Below are positions 26,287 to 33,877 of a stretch of DNA of 64,000 bases, piece by piece. Origin of the DNA: CATQHD01 sp965243165 (GTDB lineage Bacteria > Actinomycetota > Acidimicrobiia > Spongiisociales > Spongiisociaceae); the NCBI GenBank assembly GCA_965243165.1, contig OZ251535.1:2294001-2358000 (forward strand), written 5' to 3'. The notes under the pieces are model-generated. The model saw nothing but the letters and a program-made list of their open reading frames with translations, did not search any database and was not told the origin of the DNA. Position numbers and translations under genes: made by a program. How positions within the stretch are numbered: the first letter of the stretch is position 1; the number at the start of each line of letters is the position of its first letter.

Positions 26287-28296
26287 ATGCTCAACCGGTT
26301 CCTCATCTACGAGGAGGAGTTCCGGCAGTGGGTGCGGGGAGGATTTCCCGGCGCCGCCGCCCGCACCCTCGACTACCTGCAGCATCTCGGCGACCCCGGC
26401 GACGAGGCCGCCCCCCGGGAGGGGGTGCTGTGGCGCCACCAGTGGGACGCCCTGCTGCGGGTGGTATACGCCCACGAGATACGCCGAGATGACCTGGCCC
26501 AGCCCGACGGGGTGCTGCTCAATATCGTTACCGGCGGCGGCAAGACGGCCCTCATCGCGGCGGCGATGGTGTGGCTGCGGCTGGCCCACGACGTCCAGCG
26601 GTTCGTCGTCCTCTGCCCCAACTTGATAGTCCGGGACCGCTTGGAGGACGACTTCGAGAACGGGAAGGTGTTCGTCGACCGCCGCCTCATCCCGCCGGAC
26701 TCGGTGGTCACCAAAGACGACTTCGCCCTCACCGCCCTGGGCAGCGACCACCCCGGCGGATGGGCCAACCTGCTGGGCGCCAATGTCATCCTGGGCAACA
26801 TCCATCAGTTCTATCAGAGCAACCGGGTTGGGCAGACCAACCTGGCCCATCTGATGAACGAGGGCCGCTTCGCCCTCTTCAACGACGAGGCGCACAACTC
26901 GCCCGCCCCCGAATGGGACGCCACCCTGGACCGGCTGCGTCCCTTCACCATCCTGCGGCTGGACACCACCGCCACCCCCGACCGGGCCGACGACCAAACG
27001 CCCGACAGCAAGATGATCTACGAGTACGGCATCCAGAACGCCCTGGCCGACCGGCTGGTCAAGACGCCGGTGGTATACCAGCCCAACATCGCCACCGTGG
27101 AGCTGACCTACACCGATTCGGCCACCGGGCAGACCTGCAAGGTGGAGGAGATCGACTGGGACGAGGTGGACCGCAAGGGCATCAGCGCCTCCCAGTGGGT
27201 TACGGACGACAAACCGATGCGGCAGCAGATGCAGATCGCCTTGGCCCGCCTGCGGGAACAGGAGCGGCGGGCGCGGGGCCGCTACCAGCCGGTGCTGTTC
27301 GTGGTGGCGGTCTGCAAACTGGACGCCCAGAAGGCGGCCCGAACCTTGAACCATCACTTCAAGTTGAACACCCTGCTGGTAACCGAGGACAGCGGCGAGG
27401 AAGAACGCCGCAAGGCGACCGAGCTGAGCCGGGCCCGGCGGGCGGGGCGGCCCTACAAGGCGGTGGTAAGCGTGCTGATGCTGCGGGAGGGGTGGGACGT
27501 GCCGGAGGTGGGGGTGATCCTGCTGCTCCGCAAGTTCTCCAGCAAGGTGTACGGGCAGCAGGTGATCGGGCGGGGCCTGCGACGGGTGCGCACCGCCGGG
27601 GTCGCCGAGGAGGAGCCGCAGATCTGCGCCGTGGTCGACCACCCCAAGCTGAAGCACCAATGGCTGTGGGACATCTTCAACAGCAAGGTCCGCTCCAACG
27701 TGGGCGTGGAAGACGAGTTCGACGAGGACGAGGAACTGCCTGATCCTCCGCAGGCGCAGGTGATGGTCAACCCGTCCCTGGTCATCGAAATACCCGAACC
27801 GTTCATCGACGACCCCGGCGAGTTCGTAGTCGAGCCGACCGGCGATCCGCCCCCGCCCTTGGAGAACTGGGCGGAGGTGTTGGCGGGCTTCGACTACCCC
27901 GAACAGACGGTGGCCATCACCGATGTGGACATCACCGGCGTGGAGCGGCAGCAGCTCACCGCCGGGGGGTGGCGGACGCTGGAGGCCCCGCCCGGCCCTG
28001 ACGAGGCGGCGCCCATTCCGGTCTCGCCGGAGGAGCTGGCCGAAGCCGTGAAGGAGGAGCTGCTGCTGATGTCCGAACGCCTGCTGTCCAACGCCGGGCA
28101 CACCGCCCAGTTCACCGGGCTCATGTACCGGCTGCTGCTGCAGCATGTGCGGTCGAAGTTCCTGGACGGCGCCTCGCTGGGCCTGGCCGAAGAGCACCGC
28201 CTCGAGACCGTCTGGCGGATGCTGCCGGCGGTCGAGAAGCGGATCACCGAGGCGGCGGGCCTGGTGGAAGGGATGGTGAAATATGGCGGCCGGTAA
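26287..28296 (+). CDS. DEAD/DEAH helicase, Res-like subunit without nuclease domain
   Basis: 669 residues from ATG 26287, 2 nt after the mod stop. SF2 helicase: Walker A VTGGGKT (81-87), DEAH box at 200-203, TAT motif LDTTATPDR, and motif VI QVIGRGLRR (425-433). In type III Res proteins this translocase is fused to a C-terminal PD-(D/E)XK nuclease. Here the C-terminal third is acidic and helical with no visible nuclease motif, and the nuclease is encoded by the next gene. Likely role: ATP-driven translocation or long-range communication on unmethylated DNA. Confidence 0.88.
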   Translation: MLNRFLIYEEEFRQWVRGGFPGAAARTLDYLQHLGDPGDEAAPREGVLWRHQWDALLRVVYAHEIRRDDLAQPDGVLLNIVTGGGKTALIAAAMVWLRLAHDVQRFVVLCPNLIVRDRLEDDFENGKVFVDRRLIPPDSVVTKDDFALTALGSDHPGGWANLLGANVILGNIHQFYQSNRVGQTNLAHLMNEGRFALFNDEAHNSPAPEWDATLDRLRPFTILRLDTTATPDRADDQTPDSKMIYEYGIQNALADRLVKTPVVYQPNIATVELTYTDSATGQTCKVEEIDWDEVDRKGISASQWVTDDKPMRQQMQIALARLREQERRARGRYQPVLFVVAVCKLDAQKAARTLNHHFKLNTLLVTEDSGEEERRKATELSRARRAGRPYKAVVSVLMLREGWDVPEVGVILLLRKFSSKVYGQQVIGRGLRRVRTAGVAEEEPQICAVVDHPKLKHQWLWDIFNSKVRSNVGVEDEFDEDEELPDPPQAQVMVNPSLVIEIPEPFIDDPGEFVVEPTGDPPPPLENWAEVLAGFDYPEQTVAITDVDITGVERQQLTAGGWRTLEAPPGPDEAAPIPVSPEELAEAVKEELLLMSERLLSNAGHTAQFTGLMYRLLLQHVRSKFLDGASLGLAEEHRLETVWRMLPAVEKRITEAAGLVEGMVKYGGR

Positions 28297-28639
28297 GCGG
28301 GGCGTCTTCGAGTCCCCGGCCAAGAGCCCCTGGAGCTTCGAACGCTACGACAGCGGCTTGGAACTGCAGATGATGCGGCTGCTGGAGGACGACCCTTCGG
28401 TCGCCAAGTGGTCGAAAAACCACGGCATCTCCATACCGTGGATCGACGAGAACGGGCGAGAGCGCAAATACCGGCCCGATTTCCTGGTCGAATACACCGA
28501 CGGGCGGAAGAAGATCATCGAGGTGAAAGGCGCCAACATGATGGACTCGCCCTCGGTGCTCCGCAAACGCAGCGCCGCCCAGGAATGGTGCCGCCGCCGG
28601 GGCTTGGAATACGAGCTGACCACCAAAGACCAACCCTGA
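28283..28639 (+). CDS. Small PD-(D/E)XK endonuclease (TnsA-N-like), split-off nuclease of the R-M operon
   Basis: 118 residues; ATG overlaps the helicase end by 14 nt. The core KYRPDFLVEYTDGRKKIIEVKG supplies Asp66, Glu80 and Lys82 of a PD-(D/E)XK site, and Glu27 in SGLELQMM is a further candidate ligand. The layout resembles the TnsA N-terminal nuclease. No transposase or TnsB/TnsC genes are nearby, so it is best read as the cleavage subunit of the type III-like system, supplied in trans to the helicase. Confidence 0.85.
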   Translation: MAAGKRGVFESPAKSPWSFERYDSGLELQMMRLLEDDPSVAKWSKNHGISIPWIDENGRERKYRPDFLVEYTDGRKKIIEVKGANMMDSPSVLRKRSAAQEWCRRRGLEYELTTKDQP

Positions 28640-28794
28640 TCATCCTCGATTGTTCATGCCCCGCGGGGCAGGCCGCCGCCCGCGCCGGCTCATCAGCCTG
28701 TGCAACTCCGGACCCCGAAACGACAGCCCTTCACCGGTTGGTGAACACCCATATCTGATCAGAAGTTATTCCCCTGTGACGCCCCAGGTCAGAA

Positions 28795-28840
28795 CGATGC
28801 GGGCGCGTATTCCATCTGCCCGCCCCTGCTCTCGTGAACA
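28795..28840 (-). repeat. Short dispersed repeat (GTTCACGAGA type), inverted copy
   Basis: Its reverse complement reads GTTCACGAGAG, GGGGCGGGCAGATGG, then AATACGCGCCCGCAT, matching 8744-8795 (direct orientation). Diverged relatives occur at 9681-9705 and 62720-62775. Confidence 0.65.
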
Positions 28841-28845
28841 ACATA

Positions 28846-29320
28846 ATCAGGGTTGAGAGGACGACCAGACAGGCTCCGACCAGGTTGTTTGGATGCGTTG
28901 CCCTCGCCGCGAAACCCCCGGCAGACAACCCGCCGACCAGCAACAACTTCTATCCCCCCCCCCCCTATGCCTATCCGCCCGTCTTCTCGAACCGAAACCA
29001 AGCCCGAGCCGCACACCGCCCGAGCAGCACACCGTTTTTCGCGTTCTCCGCTCCCCGCCCCGGCTTCGCCGGGCCCCACCCCCGCCGCCTCCGAACCACC
29101 GTCTTCGGACACAGAGGGCGCGATGCGGCCCTCTGCGGCCGATCCGTCTCGGCACAGCCAGGTCGGCCGCCCCGCCCTTGGAACCCATCGGCTCTGGGCG
29201 GAGCGGCCTCTGTATGACCGCAGCATCCGGATCGGCTGCGGTTTCTGTACCGCTCCAAGGTACCAAGGGGGTGTGACAGATTTCAGCAGCCGGGCGGAAG
29301 CGAAGTCTGCCAACCCTGAT
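28846..29320 (+). mobile_element. MITE-like repeat element with 10-bp terminal inverted repeats, copy d
   Basis: ATCAGGGTTG at 28846-28855 is the perfect reverse complement of CAACCCTGAT at 29311-29320, bounding 475 bp with no transposase. The interior matches copy c (13200-13735, inverted) over most of its length, and shares the CCGGCTTCGCCGGG hairpin and the TGTGACAGATTTCAGC end with copies a and b. No target-site duplication is obvious. Interpretation as a non-autonomous element is inference. Confidence 0.6.
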
Positions 29321-29445
29321 CAAAAGGCGGGCTGCTCTCCACCGCCGGCCTCTGCCCTGCCTTGTGAACATCAGGGGCTGCACCCCTGCGGTAACCTGTG
29401 CGGTCTGCGGCAACCGGTTTCTAGGCGATATTCGGGGAGGCGTCC

Positions 29446-30342
29446 GTGGTCGACATAGATGTGGCTGTATCAGCCGGGGCCCAGCTCGGGGAGTGCCCCC
29501 TGTGGAGCCCCGAAGAAGAGGTGCTGTACTGGGTGGACATCGACGGGCGGCGGGTCCACCGCTACGACCCGGCAACCGGAGTGGACGAAGCCCGCGCGAC
29601 GCCGGGGCGGCCCGGATCCCTGGTGCGGACCGCCCGGCCCGGCCTGTTGCTCATCGCCTCCGAGCATGAGACCGTCTGGTTCGACTGGGAAACCGGCGCC
29701 GCCGACCCTTGGACGGCCCTCGAACCCCCCGGAACGGGCAACCGGATGAACGACGGGCGCACCGATCCGGCCGGGCGCTTCTGGGTGGGTTCCATGTATG
29801 AGTACGCCGACGAGGGCCGCTTTGCGGGCATGTTGCACCGGATCGAGGCGGACGGGTCGTCCTCGGTCGTCGAGCGCGGGATCGGGGTCTCCAACGCCTT
29901 GGCCTTCGACTCGGAACGGCGCCGCATGTATTTCGCCGACTCCCTGCAAGGGGTGGTGTGGCGCTACGACTACGACCTCGAAACCGGAGAGGCCCGCAAC
30001 CATGCCCCGTTCGCCGACTGGGCCGACTTCCCCGAACTGGACGGGCGGCCCGACGGGGCCTGCGTGGATTCCGAGGGCTGTTACTGGGCGGCGGCGGTGC
30101 GGGGCTGGGCGGTGGTGCGCTTCACCCCCGACGGAAGGCTCGACCGCAAGATCGACGTCCCGGTGATGAAGCCCTCCATGACCGCCTTCGGCGGGGCCGG
30201 CCTGGAAACCCTCTACGTCACCTCGATAGGAGGCGGCGGAAGCCACCCCGCCGCGGACGGCCAACCGCACGCAGGCGACCTGTTCGCCCTAGACCCCGGA
30301 GTAACCGGCCTGCCCGACGCCCCCTTCGCCGGCCTCCCGTGA
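29446..30342 (+). CDS. SMP-30/gluconolactonase family protein
   Basis: 298 residues; GTG start with GGGGAGG 5 nt upstream. Six-bladed propeller family hydrolysing sugar lactones. Metal-ligand motifs are visible: Glu in LGECPLWSPEE, Asn/Asp in NRMNDGRTDPAGRFWVGSM, Asn in GVSNALAFDSERRRMYFADS, Asp in GRPDGACVDSEGCYWAA. Length is normal. Substrate not determinable; an aldonolactone in sugar catabolism is most likely. It stands alone, flanked by repeats upstream and the coiled-coil genes downstream. Confidence 0.9.
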   Translation: MVDIDVAVSAGAQLGECPLWSPEEEVLYWVDIDGRRVHRYDPATGVDEARATPGRPGSLVRTARPGLLLIASEHETVWFDWETGAADPWTALEPPGTGNRMNDGRTDPAGRFWVGSMYEYADEGRFAGMLHRIEADGSSSVVERGIGVSNALAFDSERRRMYFADSLQGVVWRYDYDLETGEARNHAPFADWADFPELDGRPDGACVDSEGCYWAAAVRGWAVVRFTPDGRLDRKIDVPVMKPSMTAFGGAGLETLYVTSIGGGGSHPAADGQPHAGDLFALDPGVTGLPDAPFAGLP

Positions 30343-30396
30343 TCCGCCCCCAGATTCGGCCCGTTCGACTGCCCCGCCCGGCCCCTGAGGCCGCCC

Positions 30397-30948
30397 CTAC
30401 GAACCGGCCGCGGCCTGCACCTTCACGATCTCGGTGCGGTCATCGGGCACGATCCCCAGATGGTGCTTGACGATCCCCATATCCACCTGCAGAACCACCA
30501 CATCCCTCTTCAGATCCCTCGTCTCGACCTGCAACACCCCCACATCCTTCCGCAGTTCCCGCATCTCTACCTGCAGCACATCCACATCCTTCCGCAGTTC
30601 CCGCATCTCTACCTTCAACACATCCACATCCGCCCGCAGGCCCCGCACCTCAACCTGCAACACCCCCACATCCTTCCGCAAATCCTTCATCTCCACCTGC
30701 AACACCCCCACATCCTTCCGCAAATCCTTCATCTCCACCTGCAACACCCCCACATCCTTCCGCAAATCCTTCATCTCCACCTGCAGATCGCTCACCCGGT
30801 CATTCAACAGCCGAAGATCGGACTTGATCTCCTGGATGTCCTCCTTCAGATCGGACCTAAGCTCGTTCCGCAGGCGGGCGACGATCGCCAGCATGGTGAG
30901 CATCATCGCGGCGGTGCCGCCCAAAGTTGTCAGGACTCCTGCGTCCAT
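30397..30948 (-). CDS. Membrane-anchored coiled-coil repeat protein
   Basis: 183 residues; ATG with GAGGAG 9 nt upstream. One N-terminal membrane segment (VLTTLGGTAAMMLTMLAIVARL) is followed by an uninterrupted coiled coil built from 14-residue units of the type VLQVEMKDLRKDVG, about eight in a row, and a conserved end (GIVKHHLGI-PDDRTEIVKVQAAAGS). At DNA level three units are identical 42-mers. The next gene is a shorter paralogue with the same start and end. Function unknown; coiled coils of this kind usually act as spacers or oligomerisation rods. Unit number could vary by slippage. Confidence 0.75.
   Translation of the reverse strand: MDAGVLTTLGGTAAMMLTMLAIVARLRNELRSDLKEDIQEIKSDLRLLNDRVSDLQVEMKDLRKDVGVLQVEMKDLRKDVGVLQVEMKDLRKDVGVLQVEVRGLRADVDVLKVEMRELRKDVDVLQVEMRELRKDVGVLQVETRDLKRDVVVLQVDMGIVKHHLGIVPDDRTEIVKVQAAAGS
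30655..30780 (-). repeat. Three identical 42-nt tandem repeats inside the coiled-coil gene
   Basis: Units at 30655-30696, 30697-30738 and 30739-30780 are identical, and more diverged units lie on both sides. Each encodes one 14-residue coiled-coil unit, so gain or loss keeps the frame. Confidence 0.9.
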
Positions 30949-31184
30949 GTCTCTTCTCCTCTGTCCAAATCATAACGGCCTGCAGCCGAGAGCGGGGCAC
31001 TCCCGCTCTACATAGATATCGAAAAATGCGGCCATGGTCAATACCCTTGTTGCCAGAACAGGAAAACCGCCCTCCGGGCCAGGCAGTGGTGCCTTCACCC
31101 ACACGGAAGGCCTCCACCGCCGCCCCCCCCCCTCAGATGCGACCCCGTCTTCGACCGCTCCCCTCGGCTTCCTGAGGCTGACCC

Positions 31185-31598
31185 CTATGAACCGGCCGCG
31201 GCCTGCACCTTCACGATCTCGGTACGGTCATCGGGCGCGATCCCCAGATGGTGCTTCACGATCCCCATATCCACCTGCAGAACCACCACATCCCTGCGCA
31301 GGTCCCGCATCTCCGCCCGCAGGTCCCTCACTTCCGCCCACAGAACCTGTATCTCCCCCTCTATAGCCTGGACCTTCACCTTCAAGCCCCGTACCTCCAC
31401 CTGCAGGTCGCTCACCTGCACTTGCAGTTCTCTCAACCGGTCATCCAGCCCCTTGAAATCAGACCTGAGCTTTGCCATCTCGGTCATGAGCCGGACTTCC
31501 AGCGCCTCATTGCCCTTGCGGAGTTGGGCGGTGATCGCCAGCAGGCCGAGCACCATCGCGACGATGCCGCCCAAAGTTGTCAGGACTCCTGCGTCCAT
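31185..31598 (-). CDS. Membrane-anchored coiled-coil protein, shorter paralogue
   Basis: 137 residues. First ten residues MDAGVLTTLG and last 31 residues are nearly identical to the paralogue at 30397-30948; the region before the start codon is also conserved (GAGGAGAAGAGAC). The middle is a degenerate coiled coil without repeated 14-mers. Upstream, both genes share the motif ATATCGAAAAATGCGG and a TTGTTGC-containing stretch (31010-31075 and 31660-31725). A tandem duplication followed by divergence of repeat number explains the pair. Function unknown. Confidence 0.75.
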   Translation of the reverse strand: MDAGVLTTLGGIVAMVLGLLAITAQLRKGNEALEVRLMTEMAKLRSDFKGLDDRLRELQVQVSDLQVEVRGLKVKVQAIEGEIQVLWAEVRDLRAEMRDLRRDVVVLQVDMGIVKHHLGIAPDDRTEIVKVQAAAGS

Positions 31599-31883
31599 GT
31601 CTCTTCTCCTCTGTCCAAATCATAACGGCCTGCGGCCGGAGCGGGGCGCTCCCGCCCTACATAGGTATCGAAAAATGCGGACAAGTGTCGATACCCTTGT
31701 TGCGGGAACGGGAAAAGGCCCACCCGGGCAGACCGGAGGCGCGGAGGGGGCGATCCACCGGCGCCGCGAGAGGGCTCCCGGCGGACCGCGAGCAGCCCCG
31801 GCGAGCGAGCTCCGGCGCCCCGGCACCCGGCCGTCCAGCCTGCGGGGAGGAATTACCATCCCGAGGCAGGAAAGGAGCAGCCG

Positions 31884-32873
31884 ATGGAGCATCGAGTTTG
31901 GTTCGAGGTCGAGCCCGCCCCGGCGCTGAAGCGGCTGATCCCGCCCTCTGTCGCCGTGCTCGGACCGGGGCGCGCCGCCAATCCGTATGAGGGAATCGCC
32001 GCCGCCCAAGCGGTGATCGCCACGGCCCGGATCCCCTATGGAAAAGACCAGTTCGACTCGGCGCCCCGCCTCGCGGCCGTCTGCCGGGCGGGCGCCGGCT
32101 GGGACAACGTGGACGTGGAGGCGGCCACCAGACGCGGGATAGCCGTCTGCAACACCCCCGACAGCCCAACCGTCTCGACCGCCGAGCACGCCGCCGCCCT
32201 CCTCCTCGCCGCCGCCAAGCGGATCATCCAGTCGGGCAACCGGCTCCGCAACGCCTGCGGCGACTACTACGAACGGCACGAGGCGGTGGAGCTGGACGGC
32301 AAGACGCTGGGCTTGGCGGGCTTCGGGAGGATCGCCCGGCGGGTGGCCGAGACCGGCTCGGCGCTGGGCATGAAACCGCTGGCCTACGACCCCTACCTCG
32401 ACGACGCCGACTTCCCGCCGTCCGTGGAGCGGGCCCCCTCGTTCGAGGAGATGCTCGCCCGCAGCGACGCGGTGTCGGTCCATGTTCCGTCCACCCCGGA
32501 GAACGACCGTATGTTCGACGCCGCCGCCTTCGCCCTCATGAAGCCGGGCGCGGTGTTCGTCAACGCCGCCCGCGGCCGGCTGGTCGACCAAGACGCCCTG
32601 CTGGAAGCCCTCGACTCAGGCCGCCTGTTCGGCGCCGGACTGGACGCAACCGACCCGGAGCCGCTCGACCCCGGCCACCCCCTCCTTCACCGGCCCGACG
32701 TAACGGTCACCCCTCATGTGGCCTCATCCACCCCCGAAAGCCGGGCCCGCACCTTCGAAGCCGCCCTCGCCCAAGCCCTGACCGTGCTCGAAGGCCGCCG
32801 CCCCTCTCACCTCGTCAACCCCTCCGTATGGAACCGTTTGCAAGCCCGTATCACAGATCAAGTCTTGCGGTAG
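31884..32873 (+). CDS. D-2-hydroxyacid dehydrogenase (NAD-dependent)
   Basis: 329 residues; AAGGAG 6 nt before ATG. NAD site GLAGFGRIARRVAE (about 139-152), catalytic Arg in NAARGRLVD, Glu in DATDPEPLD and His in TPHVASSTPES, as in the phosphoglycerate/formate/glycerate dehydrogenase superfamily. No ACT domain, so not a full-length SerA; substrate open (glyoxylate/hydroxypyruvate or a sugar acid). Its last 16 nt overlap the convergent DUF2971-like gene, so the final few residues may have been altered when the AT-rich island arrived. Confidence 0.88.
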   Translation: MEHRVWFEVEPAPALKRLIPPSVAVLGPGRAANPYEGIAAAQAVIATARIPYGKDQFDSAPRLAAVCRAGAGWDNVDVEAATRRGIAVCNTPDSPTVSTAEHAAALLLAAAKRIIQSGNRLRNACGDYYERHEAVELDGKTLGLAGFGRIARRVAETGSALGMKPLAYDPYLDDADFPPSVERAPSFEEMLARSDAVSVHVPSTPENDRMFDAAAFALMKPGAVFVNAARGRLVDQDALLEALDSGRLFGAGLDATDPEPLDPGHPLLHRPDVTVTPHVASSTPESRARTFEAALAQALTVLEGRRPSHLVNPSVWNRLQARITDQVLR

Positions 32874-33877
32874 GAAACCTTAGAACATCGGATTTCCGGA
32901 CCAACAAGATCTGTTAAATCCTGTAGCTTTTCTAAAGAAAATCGCAGGTTGTATTTATCAACATTAGGGCCTAGAGTTATCGTGCAACCTGAAATCAATA
33001 TCTTATCAGTTGCTAAGTCTTTGTCTTCATAGTAATGACGCAGTATTCCTTTTGATTGATACTGATCAGGATCAAACTTTATTTGACCTTCACCTTCCCT
33101 TATTGAATCAAGGGTAGTAACAACACGAGCTTCGTTTTCATATTTATAATATTCACTTTTATAAAGATACTTTAACGACTCTAGTTCTTGGATAAACGCT
33201 AAATCAATTATCTTCTCTACTTGTACTTTAGGTTGATCGGTATATGGCCTTGCATTAATCATGCTAATAATTGCATCTAAAGCTTCTAGTATTTGCGGCT
33301 TATAGGTGTCATATATTTGTTCTAGTTCCTCTCCTGTATCTTTGGCTTCACGGCTACCATATAAGACTCGGTATAAACGATTTGAGGGAAAAGGAAATCG
33401 CAACGAACATCCGTCACCATCTCTGCCATAGGTTCGCCAGAATAATAAAGAGTCAGACATATTGTTGCCTTGATCAATAATAAATGAAGTAACATAAGCG
33501 TGCTGTATCAGAGCAGAAGCTGGTGAATTACTAAGTTCAGGGAATAGCTTCTTTGTTTGATCCATAAAATAGAACCCTTCATCTGGATCATTAAAATTCC
33601 AGGTGTCATATGAACGCAAATATTCTTTCTCTCCTTTAACAGAGTTGTACAACATACTTATGATAGTATCTATACTCGTATAATGGACACAAATCTGTTT
33701 AGTATCAATCCTATCAACTCGGTGCCTTTCTTTGATAGGCAAGCACAAGGTATCTACAGTTTGCTTGACAATAGGAATAACAAGGTCACCAATATCTGGC
33801 CGCTTGTCAATTTCTCGCATTAACTTTCGCTTTATCGACTCGGCTCCGCGATGCAGCTCCTCAAGTGGTTCTCTCAT
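32858..33877 (-). CDS. DUF2971-like protein, last gene of the ubiquitin-like operon
   Basis: 339 residues; its ATG overlaps the JAB-E1 stop as ATGA. Motifs of the DUF2971 type: VHYTSIDTIISML (H65), WNFNDPDEGFYF (about 93-104), FWRTYGRDGDGCSLRF (146-161) and YKYENEARVV (244-253). The HYTS, aromatic and Glu pattern recalls ADP-ribosyltransferase-like folds, but that is only a hypothesis. As the fourth gene it could be the substrate, the effector or a regulator of the conjugation enzymes. The region is AT-rich (16 of 60 bases G/C at 33121-33180), unlike the flanking chromosome, suggesting horizontal transfer. Confidence 0.7.
   Translation of the reverse strand: MREPLEELHRGAESIKRKLMREIDKRPDIGDLVIPIVKQTVDTLCLPIKERHRVDRIDTKQICVHYTSIDTIISMLYNSVKGEKEYLRSYDTWNFNDPDEGFYFMDQTKKLFPELSNSPASALIQHAYVTSFIIDQGNNMSDSLLFWRTYGRDGDGCSLRFPFPSNRLYRVLYGSREAKDTGEELEQIYDTYKPQILEALDAIISMINARPYTDQPKVQVEKIIDLAFIQELESLKYLYKSEYYKYENEARVVTTLDSIREGEGQIKFDPDQYQSKGILRHYYEDKDLATDKILISGCTITLGPNVDKYNLRFSLEKLQDLTDLVGPEIRCSKVSYRKT

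Larger units (their letters stand above)
28640..29445. other. 0.8 kb gap filled by repeats
   Basis: No gene supported. 28650-28715 contains a GC-rich motif (CCCGCGGGGCAGGCCGCC, then TCAGCCTGTGCAACTCC) that recurs at 60100-60150. 28795-28840 is the short repeat GCGCGTATTCCATCTGCCCGCC plus CTCTCGTGAAC in inverted orientation. 28846-29320 is the element with terminal inverted repeats. The SMP-30 promoter was not identified. Confidence 0.6.

Noticed and set aside
28283..28639. Tn7-like transposition system based on the TnsA-like protein
   Set aside because: No TnsB, TnsC or TniQ-like genes and no matching ends; the nuclease is coupled to a helicase and methyltransferase instead.
30655..30780. 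CRISPR-like array
   Set aside because: Repeats are contiguous with no spacers and encode coiled-coil heptads in frame.
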